Shown here piece after piece: positions 32,863-46,318 of a DNA stretch of 64,000 nucleotides. The notes under the pieces were generated by a model. That model saw only the letters and a list, made by a program, of their open reading frames with translations, did no database searches and was not told the DNA's origin. This DNA is from Brachynemurus nebulosus (lineage: Eukaryota > Arthropoda > Insecta > Neuroptera > Myrmeleontidae): contig JAPWDM010000022.1 in assembly GCA_035578155.1 (NCBI GenBank), forward strand, positions 4,465,076-4,529,075. The letters run 5' to 3'. Made by a program: the position numbers and the translations under genes. Numbering within the stretch: the first letter of the stretch is position 1; each line of letters begins with the position of its first letter.

Positions 32863-33427
32863 GGGTACTTGACTGAAGTTACAAAAATATTCTAAAAGCA
32901 TTGTTTTTCCATATCAGTTAAGTAATTTTTTTTTATTTTCGACAGATTTTGTAAAAAATCATCAAAAAAATAACCCTACAATTTTAAATGAAAAAAAACG
33001 GGAAAAACACCTCACTATAGTGACGTCACATTTTGGAGCAATTAAACGTCAATGTCAATATTTATAACCTCAAAACTTTAATTATATTCATAAAATGTCA
33101 AAATAAACGCAATTATTTATTTGAATTCTGGTCGATTATTATTAATATATGTATGTAAGCTAATAGAAATATTCAAAAGAAAACACAATTTCAGCTCACC
33201 GATGAAAATTATCACAATCGACATGTCTAGCCACGAAATGTTACGTAATTTTCAAGAAATGGCGCGTTTTCACTAATTTGAAAATTTGTTGAAAAATGGC
33301 GATTTTGAAAATAAAATTTCTAAACAGTTATCAAATTTTGTTATGTTTCACCATTAAAATTGGACATATGTAATGATAATGCATAGAATTTAACATTTGA
33401 CACAAATTTTAAATACAGTCAAGTACC
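32863..33427. mobile_element. TA-flanked TIR element (GGGTACTTGACTG)
   Basis: Starts GGGTACTTGACTG and ends CAGTCAAGTACC. TA lies directly outside both ends (32861-32862 and 33428-33429). At 565 bp it has no recognisable protein. It is nested inside the 3-kb TIR element, so it is younger. It contains CACTATAGTGACGTCACATT near 33012. Confidence 0.75.
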
Positions 33428-33829
33428 TACCGTATTACAATTAAAAAAATTATATAAAGCGAAATTTTCAAAATTTCTGAAAAGTATTAGTAACAGATAC
33501 AACTTTGGGTCACCAACAAAAAGTAATATTTTCTGAAATAATAAAGAAAAAATGTATTATTTGCAGATATAACATTATAATCCTAAACAGAATGCAACTT
33601 TTTGAAAAAACTAAAAAATTTGTGGTTGCAACTGCAATGAAAATGGAAACTATGAATTTTTTCGACAAAAATTTTATCACAACATTTAAAACTAACAGTT
33701 AGAATGAACCTGACACAGTTTCAAAGTTCTAAGATAATTTGGGAAAAAGTTATTAGGTTTTAAATTTCTTCAATATCTTAAAATTAGTGATTTTGCAGTT
33801 GCAACAGTTTTATTCTCAAGGTGCGATAT

Positions 33830-36829
33830 ATGTACAAATGTGTATAATTATAATACAATAATAATAATATTAGTATGTAATAATAATAATATCTAACTAG
33901 GATAAAATACAAAATTAATTATTCAAAATGTTTGAATATTAATTTTCAATTTCTTTGATAATATAATATTAATAAACTACAGATGAATAAACATGGTAAT
34001 AATAACGCAAACATAGGTACACAACTCTATGTAGGCACTTATGCCATAATAATAATTATTGTAATACATTTATTGTTTTAAAATAACTAATTAGCCTAAA
34101 GTAAATGATTAATTAACAACAATTAATTTATATATTATTAAATAATATATTTCATAATTAAACTAAATAACTCATTTCAAGGAAGGAAATAACAATATTA
34201 ATGGCAATTCAATTTTCTCACCCTTTCAATAATTGTTTGTCTGGCCATTATTAAAATATAATAATATGACAACAAACTGGGGTTGAAGATGACGGATATA
34301 CATAGTACATATCACGGAGTAATGTAGAGACAACATATCTATCTCTATACTACTGGAACCAGTGTAACCAGTAAGAGATAGAAAGTATGTTGTATACGTG
34401 CACTGGGTTTACTATGTATTTGTGCGGTAAACTATGTTTGTGTGAGTGAACGGAGGTAGTGGTACTCGTGCTTCGCATACATATCTATGATACCACACAC
34501 ATGTATGTGGCTCCGTGTGGGGATCGTAACAATGTCATAATCAACATAACAATCGAATCAATTGTCTTGTGACTGACCTACACTCATCGACTGCCACTGA
34601 GAGAGTGACTACTAAGTAGCCTATGGTACACAAAAATGCACACTGCAGATTTCATGTTAGAGATAATTGCTGTACTTCTGCATTACTCTGTGGTACATAC
34701 GCACGGAAGGATATATCTATATTCTACAAAGTATATTACGTAGTCGTAGTATTATAAAATACAGTATAGCAATCAGAAATTACAACTACAAAATGCAATT
34801 TAATTCTAAGTATGTACTTTAAGGAGGTATTCTTGTCTAAACGGCCAAATGTTAGGTGTTTTTCCAGGCGTAATAAATAAAAAACCTTAAACATTTTTAC
34901 TATCGGCTCTTTTGGTCAGTGTTTTATTAACATTTAAAATGTATAAAAAAGTAAAAAAAATCAAAATTGGAAAAAGTACAGGCCGGCAAAGTAGAAACTC
35001 AAAAAAATTTGCCCCCTGGTTGACATGATTCCGACTCCCTCGATGATCTGAAACAAAATTTTAGTGAATTCTTAAAGAGTAAAGATGTCATTTTTGATGG
35101 ACGAAAGCGATTTGACAAAAACTTTTTCTGGCAAAATGGTGTCCATGTCAAAAAAAGTTCTTTTCCCATTGTTTTTTCAGATTTAGAAACTTTTTAACAA
35201 TGGTAAAAAGAAAAAAATTTATAAAACCTCTCGTCAAATGAATTTTGAAAATACTAAGAAGCTCTGTACAAAATTTCATAGCAATCGGTCTACTAGAACT
35301 TAAGATATCATGCCAACCGTATCAAAAAACCTAGTTTCGAGAAAAACGAGTTTAAAGTTTGAACTCTCTTCTCGGGCAGTCTGAGTCATTTATGGTGTGT
35401 CATTATACTTACATATTTTTTAATCAGCGATCCCTCCCTCGTACAATATTCCTTCCTCTAAACTTTAAAAATATGCAAGAAAAAATTTTTTTTTCTGAAT
35501 TTCTAAACGAAAATACTTACTTCAAATTTATATAGAAACTGCCATAAAAGATACATATATCGTTATACAATCTGAAAACCCCCCAATGAATTCGAAGATA
35601 ACCAGTTTTAAGTGGATGAGTAGTCCTGCCTTGGGTGAAGATGATGATGAAAGAAGAAAATGAGCACTTAATTGTACGCGAACTGTTTAGTAGAATAGGG
35701 TGCACATTTTTTGAGAAAAAGCTAAAAAAGAGATGAAAAGCAAAGAAGTCCGGATCTTTAGAAATTTTCCGAGAATAAAACAAGTCAAGAAATCTCACCC
35801 TAATTTTTCGCTAGCGACTTAACTCTAATTTTTAATAAAAGTGACCTCGACCGTTATAGTGACTGATTTTTTTTAATCGATTCAAAAAAAAACCATTTCA
35901 TTTAAAAAATCAAAATACTAAACTGCGTAAAGTGCGAACTAAAAAGAAAGCTTTCATGAATATATAACTTTAGTATACTACGAATTAGGTCAATAAACCT
36001 GTGAATCTGCCTATAATCTATAATTAGCATATGTGAATTTAAGGTTTCTACGGTTGACTAATGTGTGAAATTCCTATTTAGTATTTTTGTAAACTGCGTA
36101 GACTATGTAACTGTCGGCTCGTAAAAGAATAACTGCTTATATCCAACATATTACAGCTTAGCAATATGCTGGTTTAGACCGATTACCATATAGTTGCCCC
36201 TATAAAAAATGAATTAGAATTACTTAGATATCGGCCGATTATTTTGATCGCTCTTGTGACAACTGTACATAAATTCTATTATATTATTATATTATACATA
36301 TGTATATAGAAAGTTTTTCCTAAATCAATTAGTGCATTAAAGACATACCTCTAAAAAGGAATGCTTTTGTTCATAAGGAATATAAACTATTACGTATTCA
36401 AGAAAACAGAATTAAAGTCGGAAGCGAGACCGTGCAGTTTTAGTTTTATATTCAGTATTATTATGGTACACGTTTCTCAATTTTAAATTATAAAAGCTTC
36501 TAATTAATTGCTTCTAACATATTTGTATGTCGGTAATGCATACTAAAATTCAATTTTAACAAAATAATTAATGTATCTGTTTAATATATGCAAGATTTTA
36601 AAGCTTCTTATTTTATGTGAACATACTTGGATGATAAAGAAAATAAAATACGATTCAGAAAGCCAATCTTGGCAAGCAAAATGTTTTCCCTTTCTTATTT
36701 TAACACCGATGCGGTTTTTAAACCCTTTATAATAAAAATTCCGTGTATATGTTGCGGCTTGATAAGTAAGAAAGCTTTCAGTTATACTTTTATTGAATTC
36801 AGTATAAATATGTTTGAGGATTTTCTTTA

Positions 36830-36860
<31 letters not shown>

Positions 36861-38744
36861 ATGTAATAATAGCATAATACCCAAACTTAGGTATTTCATA
36901 TGTATATGAACGCTATCGTATACATACGAAGTACGCACCCTCAAATATATTATACATTTAAAAGTATGAATAAAAGCGTAGTAAAAGCATGCGGTATGCG
37001 TGCGTGACTTCAATAGTAAATAAGTATTTTTGAAATATTTTATATAAACTTAAAGGTATGTAAACCATATATAAATAAATACGTGTATATAGTATATTTG
37101 CGCCAAATACAACGTTATAGTTGTCAGTATACAGGATTAGACAAATTTTGTTAAATTTGATCACATTGAAACATTAGAGAAAATAGTTTGCTTAATGTCA
37201 ACAGACCTTATAACTAAAGTAGTAGTATAGTCACGAGTGTCGTAAATGTGTTCATGGTTCTTACAAGGGCGATTGAGTGTCCCACGTTCGGGTAACCGAT
37301 TGGGACCGGCTTTATTCCACAGGTTGATCTCTGTAAATAAAACAAAATCCTAGAACGGTTCGTTCCAAGGGGGCCTCGTTTGCAACAAAATTAATTTTTT
37401 TTAGTTTTTTTAAATTTTATTCTATTGTTCATTAATTTATTTTATATGCATTTTATGAATAAAATATATGCCGAATTTACTTCTGTGGAGACCCCGGGGG
37501 AAGTCCTGATGTGGTGATCCCTGAGTAGGCCCCCTTTTGTGTAGGCAGCCTAGAAAATTTTTGAAATTTTCCCGAAAAATAGGATTGACGAGCAAAAAAA
37601 ACGCTTATAGTCCTTGGACGTTAATAATAAATAAATTTACGCTTTGAAGAGTACTTCATGAAGAAACTCAGTAGACGAAAGATTCTTATGATTGTGCATA
37701 GAAAATACAAAATACTGTGTCTGTAAGCCAACTGGAATTTCTATTGACTGTGCTAACGTTCTTTTCCAGTAAACAGCCATTTAATGTAGCTAATATTATT
37801 GATGATTCCTAAACAACAGATTGAATGATGATCAAACAGTTACCTTGTTCTTTATAAAATATAATTTACACATATTAAATTTTGAGTATTTTAAGCTTTG
37901 TTAAATTCCAGTTGTATTTTCTAAGATTTGGTTGATTTGCAACATAACTCAATATATTTAAAGTATCATAATTCGGATAAAAACAAATTTCCTAACTTCC
38001 CTAACTCGAAGTTTTTATTTTTATTTTTTGTATTTATTTATTGTTATTTTTCTATCTCTTATTTATTTATTTTTTTGCAGACAGTCTATTATTGCAAATA
38101 AAATTCGAACGATACTGTAGTAGCTACCGTACGTACCTGCTACATACAGTATCTGGGTGTATAAGAAAGAAACATAACAGTATAACGGTGGTAATATACC
38201 GAACAAGAAAAAGAAAAAACATAAACATTTTTATACAATATATGAATAAACGTCGAAAAACCAATGGAGTAATGAGAACAAATGATATGAAATCCTGTTA
38301 CATTCCCATTTTGTTACACACTCTAAATAAAAATACGTTTTAAATTTTTAAACAGAATAGAAAAAGATAGATATCCGTGCAGCATGTATAGATACAATAT
38401 ATAGAAGCGATACGTGTACATGTATGGAAATATCCAAGCACTCAGTATTCAACAGTTCCTTGGGAATTTTGTGGTAGACGACCTTTGTGTCACCTTGTAT
38501 AAAATTTAACTGAAAAAATAAATAAATAAATATGTAAATAAAAATGATAAGTGAGTTAACAAGTAAAGAGTAAGCGTGAAGATGTTTACATTGTTTTGGT
38601 CAAGTCGAACTATTATTATTTTGGGAATTGTAAGGGATGAAATTTTCTGTTTTATATACAAAGAACATTTCAAGCAAAATTAAAAATAACTTTTTTTCCC
38701 GTTTGTCTTTAATAAGGGCATAGAATATAAAAATCATTATATTA
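33830..38744. other. ~4.9 kb AT-rich DNA without a recognised gene
   Basis: Contents seen: TAATAATAATAT-type low complexity near 33856-33895 and a poly-T run at 36828-36857. Two GC-rich patches, GGGGGCCTCGTTTGC at 37370 and TAGGCCCCCTTTTGTG at 37527, face each other and may be a short TIR pair about 170 bp apart. TTTATTTATTTATT lies near 38033-38075, and AAATAAATAAATAAATA near 38516. The frames 35517-35798 (minus), 36627-36866 and 38041-38343 show no recognisable motif. Confidence 0.45.
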
Positions 38745-39188
38745 AGCGGGTTCTACACGATGCTGCGAACGTTCGATCGAACGTTTGAGGCAATTAAGTT
38801 CGATAGTTGGTGCGACGAATGTATCTGCTACACGGTGAATCGAATGTTTGATCCAATACGAATGATGATGTGTTGGTACTCAGTGGACGAAGCTGTTATC
38901 TGTCTGATGTTATCTCTAATGTTATACACTGATGTTGTCTCTCTTCACATGAACGAGTCGTGCAGCTGCTGAGTCGAACCAACCAACGCAACCAACATTG
39001 ACCTTCAAACGTTCGAAGCATCCCTTTGACTCGGTGCAAGAATACCGACATCGAGCGGGACATGGCCAAATGCGAATGTTTGATGCTCGACATTGGACAC
39101 TCGTAGGTTCGAACAACGGCCACACGATGCTATGAACCATCGAACGTCCAATGTTGGAAGGTGTTCGTAGCATCGTGTAGAAGCGTCT
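38745..39188. mobile_element. PIF/Harbinger-type MITE with TTA duplication
   Basis: Termini AGCGGGTTCTACACGATGCT and AGCATCGTGTAGAAGCGTCT, with TTA on each side (38742-38744 and 39189-39191). A second inward copy, CACACGATGCTATGAACC (39121), and repeated TTCGAACG-type half-sites (GAACGTTCGATCGAACG at 38767) form a subterminal array. At 444 bp it is non-coding. Several overlapping minus-strand frames (38896-39388) are artefacts of its higher GC content. Confidence 0.88.
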
Positions 39189-41224
39189 TTATTCAAACGT
39201 TGATGGATTATCTGATTTGTCTCCAAGCCATATTTGTACACTGTAGTGGAAGACAAGCTAACAGTTACGTTGCAACAGGAATTGTTTCCATTGTTCCTGT
39301 GACATGACGGTGGAAAAGTTGATATATAGTATTGGCCATAGATAAGAGTTGACAGGATATTTGACACAGAAACAGCTGATGCAAACATCCAAAGTTTATA
39401 TTTTTAGTCCTTTCTTGAGAATGGATCTTGTAAAAAAATATATTTACTTTCAGTATATACAGCAACACCTCGGCAATATTTTACCAATAACTGATTTTCA
39501 CCTATGTCTACGGGAACTCAAAAATCCGATGAAGGTATAAACGAATGAAGGCGTTATATAATATTCTTTTTCGAAAAGTCATATTTTGTAAAATTTAGAA
39601 ATGTGGATTTGATTTTATTGTATCCAATAGTTCTGCAGAAATTCAATAATAAACATTTCTACCGCATCGGATGTAATTAAAACAATGAAATGTTTCCACT
39701 GAGAAATTATAAAAAAATTGTCACAGAAGACTTGTACTCACTAGAACAAATGTATTCACAAAAGAAGAGACAATCGGTCAAAATGATGACGGGAATAGCT
39801 TGCCCTCCTATGAAATGATCATCCTAAGATAGCATTGCATTTGCATGTAATTAATTGTTTACACAAATATTTACTTATTTACCCAAATATTTGTAGTAGA
39901 CGTAGGTTAAGTTAGTCAAACCCTAAGATGCATTACACTCCATTTTTGGGCGGTTTTTCAAAATAAAAACTTCTAATTTTGCTTACCTTCAACTGCTATA
40001 ATTTATGTTTTCACTAACGCGTATTGTAGCAAACTTTTTATTAGAAACATCAAGTGCAGTTTAAATCAGATTATATTAGAGGAACTTTATATCATTGTGT
40101 ATTTTACTGCATACCTTTTCAAACAATTTAACAAAATCATTACAAGATTAATTATTGTGAACATGAGGGAAAACTAACATATAGTACCTAACAATAATAC
40201 AACATAGCACCACGTTCTCAGCGGCATTCCGTCTGAGTCTGACAATGAGACGCAGTCTGTAAATAATAGGAGGACATTTTTCAGTTTATCGTTTTATGGC
40301 ATGTTAATGTAATGCATACCGTGTGAGCATGAACTAATGGACATCCTGTAACGAAATTCTAATAACGTTCTTGCAACTGTGTTAATTAACAGCTTGTACT
40401 AAGTACTGTTATTCAATAAAAATATTTTATCAGCTTCTATATTCATCGGAAATAATGCTTGCTGTCTTTGAATTTTTAAATGAAATTCGACAAATGGTAG
40501 AAAATAAAATGCCGCAAATGTGGCTTTTTTACTTTTAGAATTTAAATAAAAAATGACGAAATTATAGGCATTTATTTTATTTCGTTTATCTGGCCATACC
40601 AAACATCTTCTGACCAAAATTATCCCAATTATTTCTCCAAAAAACTATTATTTTTTTTTTTAATTGTAAAAGGAGAATCAAGAGTTATTTTTTAACGTTT
40701 GTACTAATGTACTCATGCTTTTTAGAACAAAGCATGAAGATTTTTGGAACTGCGCATGACGATTTGTTTAGAGTCTGATCTTGTTAAATGACTAACTTAA
40801 AAATATTGAATTATTATTTTGGTAAAAATACATCGATTCAAATGTTAAAATATAACTGCCGATTCTTTTTTTCATTCAATTTTCCAAAAAAAGGGTTTCT
40901 TTGGGAAAGTTTATTGGGATAGTTTTGGATTTTAACGAGAATTTTATTTGTTGCATAGCTAACTTGGTTCAAATCGACAAGTTAAAATATTATTAATGCA
41001 TTTAACATAGACAAAAGACAAATAAAACTAGTGCTTATAATTCGTTTAGGGAACTTTTTCCTTTATCAAGATATCAAAAAATATTCGCAATATCCATTTA
41101 AAATTTAAAAAAATGGCATCCTTTTCAACGTGAGTGAAAATGGATATCCCTAATATTTCAAATATGTTATCTTGAACAATATTGAAAATAAAGGGATGGT
41201 ACATTGGTCACCTGGTATAATATA
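39189..41224. other. ~2 kb AT-rich DNA, nothing recognised
   Basis: No gene, bounded repeat or RNA gene recognised. The frames at 39349-39540 and 40399-40617 (minus) have no family signature. Confidence 0.4.
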
Positions 41225-41363
41225 GACATATCGCGCGTACTCTGTCTCAACCTCGTATCTGAAAACTCCCAATTTTTGGACACAAAAAAAACATATTTTA
41301 AATCCGTGTCTTCATCACAATGAGCTTAAGATTTATGCTAATTACACCCTTTGATGTTGGCTA

Positions 41364-41453
<90 letters not shown>

Positions 41454-41551
41454 TATGTATATATGTAAATACAGTATTTAATATGTTTTTTGTGTCGTAA
41501 AACATGTAGCTTTTGATATACGAAGTGGAGACAGAGAACGCGCGATATGTC
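41225..41551. mobile_element. TIR foldback element carrying a (TA)n core
   Basis: GACATATCGCGCGTACTCTG at the left pairs with CAGAGAACGCGCGATATGTC at the right. CAACCTCGTAT/ATACGAAGTGG and GACACAAAAAAAACATATTT/AATATGTTTTTTGTGTCG continue the arms. The centre contains an 85-bp (TA)n tract, probably expanded from the AT-rich loop. No coding capacity. Confidence 0.85.
41367..41451. repeat. (TA)n microsatellite
   Basis: About 42 uninterrupted TA units inside the loop of the TIR element above. Confidence 0.97.
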
Positions 41552-42027
41552 GTTTATTCACATACTATATAACAACACAGAAACTCAGTACACAACAGTT
41601 ACAGTTAGATTGCACATTTATTCAATGAACTTTGGATACGTTCATGATATCAAGCGTTTGCAAGCAATTTGCAATAGTCTAGCAGTTGGCATCTGTTGGT
41701 AATGTTTTAAAGCACTTGGCCACTTTTTATGCCAATTCAATAGTAAACTCATTTGAAATGAAGCTTATGTCGCTTACCAGGTATACGAAGCTGTATATGG
41801 CCTTCCATTCAGTGTGGAGATTACCGATATGCTCTTTAATGCATAATCACTTTCAGCGTGCTGACGAGAAATGAAAACCCTTGGGAAAACATAAGGTTTT
41901 TCAAATTTTTCCCAAAAATTTAATATAGTCGACGAGCAAACAAAAAAAGCTAAAAATAATTCACTGTTGACAGACTTGGTGAAATTTCATCTTAAATATT
42001 AAAAATAATTAAAGTTATAATTACTTT

Positions 42028-42257
42028 ATCAAATTCACTATACAAATAATAATTGACTTAACGCGTTTTCAGTCTTGCGACCATCTTCAGAATTTACGGG
42101 TTTTTACCTGTCTACTTTCAGCAACATTACACCCCACTTACACATTTCGTTAACTATAAATCTCATAATTTAATCATTTCTCAACATACTCTGAAGATGG
42201 TTGCAAGACTGAAAACGCGTTAAGTAAATTATTATTTGTATATAGTGAATTTGACAA
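42028..42257. mobile_element. Palindromic MITE with CTGAAGATGG motif
   Basis: Arms CAAATTCACTATACAAATAA, TAACGCGTTTTCAGTCTTGC and GACCATCTTCAGA on the left are mirrored by TCTGAAGATGGTTGCAAGAC, TGAAAACGCGTTAAG and the TATATAGTGAATTTG block on the right. About 90 central bases are unpaired. The inner part carries the CTGAAGATGG-stem-TGAAAACG layout discussed in the findings. Confidence 0.88.
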
Positions 42258-42691
42258 ATAGCTACTATATATGGACAACTTTTACTGACTGAACTCATTC
42301 ATATTCATAACGAGCAAAAGAACTCACTTTTTATTTTTATGAATTTTTACTTGGCCCCAACTCGTCGGATCTAGATACTTTTGTGTGTAGAATTAAAATC
42401 GACTATGAAAAAAAAAATACACTTTGAGTTTTATTACTTACATATTTATAATACATTAAGGCAATTACATAATGTAGTGTTAACTTAAAATTATATTTTA
42501 AAATTCTTCGTTATTACTCTTTAGTTTATCTCAAATTTTTGTACAATTTTGTTTAGGTATTTTTGGACGTAATAAGTACCTTCACGTGCACAGCGAAGGT
42601 TAACTTGTATACGTATCATTAAACCGTAAAATACTGGGAATGAAAATTTTCCACCAAATATCGTAGATACTCTTAACAACTTTTCAAAAAT
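42258..42691. other. AT-rich DNA, nothing recognised
   Basis: No bounded feature. Confidence 0.4.
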
Positions 42692-42757
42692 TTAAATTTA
42701 TGTATATGTTACAGCTATATTGTCAAAACAGTTTTATTATAATAACACTAGTCAAAT

Positions 42758-43894
42758 TATAAAAAAACCAAATATTGTTAACTGTGGTTGTCTCTTACAA
42801 TACACCTAGTAAATTTCAGTGCTATTATAATTTCGCTAGACTCATTTAGAGAAATTGTGAAGTAAATTACAAATTAATTGGTATCAAAAATTTTTAAACC
42901 GATATCAACAAAATTTAGTAGAAGTTAAAAAATACCGAAAATAACGATATTTTGAAAACGAATGGAAACCTAATAAAAACCTTACATACGACAGTCCAAC
43001 TTCAGAACCACTTATTGTGACATTATTACCCACTGTCAGTGTGTTAATATTAAAAATGAGTGTATGTTAACTAATATGTAATTTAAGAGGGTGAGTCACC
43101 CCCTCTCCAATGTTGCTCAAACTGAATTTTGAAATCGAAAATTTCATTTTTACGTTATTCTAAATGTCTTAAACTATTTTCCATGAAGAAAAACTTCTTA
43201 AACTACCCAAGTAGGACGACTATTCGACACAGTCACCCCCTAGTTAACTACGCCTAGACTTAATATTAGGACATTGAGCAAAAACAGGTCAATTAGATTT
43301 TTTGACGTAGATTTCAAATCTGTAAACAAAATTTTTATATTGTTTAATTTTCACCCCCTTTTTGCAAAATTAACCCCTAAATTTTAACCCCCAGCCACCC
43401 CTGTTGACACAATTTGAACAAATTGCATACCAAGAGATAGCTCTTTAAAAAAGAGCAATATCGCCAATTTAAACTTTTGCTCTATCTCTTACCGTTTTCA
43501 GGATATTTAAAAAATTAAATTTTTACCCCAAATTTTGGAGGGCGATTTCACCCCTTCAAACTGTTTTTCCGCCGATAAAGAAAAATACATGTCGCTTATT
43601 TTTTAGTGTTCTACAACATATCTAAGTTTCATCAAAATCGATAGGTCCGGTCTCGGGACGTTTACTTGTTAGTAGTGAAGACATTATTAATTTATAGTAT
43701 TCACATCCCACGGAAACTTTTAAACGGATTAAAAATTTCTTATACATATTTTCCTGTAAGCTGATTTAATTACATTGTCAAAAAGCATTACACTTCACAA
43801 TTTCTCTAAATGCGTCTAGCGAAATTATAATAACACTAAAATTTACTAGGTGTATTGTAAGAGACAATATTAGTTGACAATATTTGGTTTTTTA
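42758..43894. mobile_element. 1.1-kb element with ~105-bp TIRs
   Basis: AAAAAACCAAATATTGTTAA, GTCTCTTACAATACACCTAG, TAAATTTCAGTGCTATTATA, ATTTCGCTAGACTCATTTAG and AGAAATTGTGAAG on the left recur inverted at 43793-43892 with few changes. The interior is rich in CACCCCC and AACCCCTAAA-type blocks and has no coding signal. It starts where the outer 72-bp inverted repeat stops. Confidence 0.82.
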
Positions 43895-44014
43895 GCGAAT
43901 TTCGAAAACTCGAAATTCAGCTATTACAGTAGGTGTCATGACGCAATCTGAGTCCGGGACTATGGCAGAAATCTGTTTTGAGGTCCCTAGAATACGAAAA
44001 TGATATTCACTAAA

Positions 44015-44017
<3 letters not shown>

Positions 44018-44067
<50 letters not shown>
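44018..44067. repeat. (TA)n microsatellite
   Basis: About 25 TA units. Downstream sequence (44070-44240, GATAACTCTCGAACGAAACG) is a repeat-like segment of unknown family. Confidence 0.96.
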
Positions 44068-44070
<3 letters not shown>

Positions 44071-44709
44071 GTGTTCCCACGATAACTCTCGAACGAAACG
44101 TCTAACGCTTATGAAATTTTGTGTGCGGACTGGATTCTGAATTGGCTTGGCTAAGTTCGTTAGCCAGACACGTCGGATGCCCAGAAGTAGGTTTTCTGGC
44201 CATTTTTTATCATTCGATCCTATCATAAGGCAGTTCAATTTTTACATCGTTGAAAAGGAAAAAAAAAATTATGAAGAAAATATTCTTATAATTTTCTTTC
44301 TATTTTAAGTATTTTTCGAGAAAATGTAAATTTTCCCTTTTATTCTTTCTTTGTTAGTCTAATAAGTAATTTATATTTATATCTCAGTTCTTTATTAAGT
44401 ATAAAAATATTTCACTTTTTTATTAAAGAATTTTGTGAGAACAAGTGAAAACTATTCACATATATGTGATATAACACACATACATGTATAGAGTTTTGTT
44501 TCTCATTTATTGCATTATAATTAGCATGGTTCTATCCCATGTTAAAAAATGTAAATTAAACAGATTTTCTAAGCTAATGTGATGAAGAATTTTTTTTTTT
44601 TTTATTGAATTTTTAAGTAAACAAGAAATTGAAGATTATGTTATGATATAAATATTATTAAATATGAAAAAAAACAAAATATGTACAATGTACATATGTA
44701 TGTACGGAA

Positions 44710-46250
44710 AAATATTTTGAATCGATTTTGAAAATTTTTCCACTAATAATTAATAATGTTAAAACATTAAACCATTTCAAATGGATTTAAGGTATTTTAT
44801 GTGAGGTCAAGGTTTTCGGGACCTAAAAAGGCCAGAAATTAATTAACCAATCGATTTTAAAAATTTTTTCACAGTTAGTAAGTTAAAGTATTTGAATTAA
44901 TTAATTAAATGATGTCCTCAAGAAGCTTACGGACTGCCATAAGTTATATGAGATCCTTAGAACCCTTTTCTTACTGTTAGAGTACTAGACTTGTATGAGT
45001 TTCGCCAGGATTTACTGATCCCATAATTGTAAAAAATAAACTAAACGACCAATTTCAAAAATTTCTTTACTGTTACAGAGCTAAACTATTTTAGATAGAT
45101 TTAGAATACATTATGTAAGGTCCGCCAGGGTCCACAGGACCCAAAAGTGTCAAAAATAAACTAACTGACCAATTTTGAAAATTTTTTCACTGTTACAGAG
45201 CTAAACTATTTTAGATAAATATCGATTACGTTATGTAAGGTCCGCCTGGGTCCATAGGACCCAAAAGTGTCAAAAAAAAAACTGCCTGATCGATTTTGAA
45301 AATTTTTTCACTGTTACAGAGCTAAACTGTTTTAGATAAATATAGATTCCGTTATGTAAGGTCTGCCAGAGTCCATAGGATCCAGAAGTGTCAAAAATAA
45401 ACTAACTGACCGATTTTGAAAATTTTTTCACTGTTACAGAGCTAAACTATTTTAGATAAATATAAATTACGTTATGTAAGGTCCACCAAGGTCCATAGAA
45501 CCCAAAAGTGTCAAAAATAAACTAACTGACCGATTTTGAAAATTTTTTCACTGTTACAGAGCTAAACTATTTTAGATAAATATAGATTACGTTATGTAAG
45601 GTCTGCCAGGGTCCATGGGATCCAAAAGTGTCAAAAATAAACTAACCGACCGATTTTGAAAATTTTTTAACTGTTACAGAGCTAAACTATTTTAGATAAA
45701 TATAGATTACGTTATGTAAGGTCTGCCAGGGTCCATGGGTCCAAAAGTGTCAAAAATAAACTAACCGACCGATTTTGAAAATTTTTTCACTGTTGGGGAA
45801 CTAACTATTTTAGATAGACATACATTACGTTATTTAGGGTCCGCCAGGGTCCATGGGACCCAAAAGTGGTAAAAATAAACTAACCGACCGATTTTGAAAA
45901 TTTTTTCACTCTTACAGAGCTAAACTATTTTAGATAAATATAGATTACGTTATGTAAAGTCTGCCAGGGTCCATCGGATCCAAAAGCGTCAAAAATAAAC
46001 TAGCCGACCGATTTTGAAAATTTTTTCACTGTTGGGGAGCTAAGCTATTTTAGATACATATAGATTACGTTATGTAAGGTCTGAAGTGTCAGTAGGACCT
46101 AAAAGTGTCAAAAATAAAATAACTGACCGATTTTGAAACCTTTTTACTATTACCAAGGTAAACTATTTTAGATAGGTACAGGTTGTGTTATCTGAGATCC
46201 ACAACTGTCCTGCGGATGCAAATGCGGCGTAGAATGCTACACAACGGGTT

Positions 46251-46318
<68 letters not shown>

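Larger units (their letters stand above)
30821..33829. mobile_element. Candidate 3-kb TIR DNA transposon, family unknown
   Basis: TIRs of about 39 bp with a few mismatches: ATATCGCACCTCGGGAATAA then AACTCTTGCAACTGCAAA on the left, and TTTGCAGTTGCAACAGTTTT then ATTCTCAAGGTGCGATAT on the right. The TTGCAACTGCAA motif recurs inside both ends (TGCAGTTGTAAC near 31023, GGTTGCAACTGCAA near 33624). The interior holds a 117-codon coding-like frame (31471-31824), a ~197-bp direct repeat and a TA-flanked element at 32863-33427. Outer flanks do not give an unambiguous duplication, because TACAT lies on both sides in inverted sense. Confidence 0.65.

Noticed and set aside
37365..37545. Facing GGGGGCCTCGTTTGC and TAGGCCCCCTTTTGTG patches
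   Set aside because: The match is only about 8 bp and no target duplication is visible, so no element was called.
38896..39388. Several overlapping minus-strand frames up to 127 residues
   Set aside because: They lie across the GC-richer Harbinger-type MITE, with no protein motif or shared frame.
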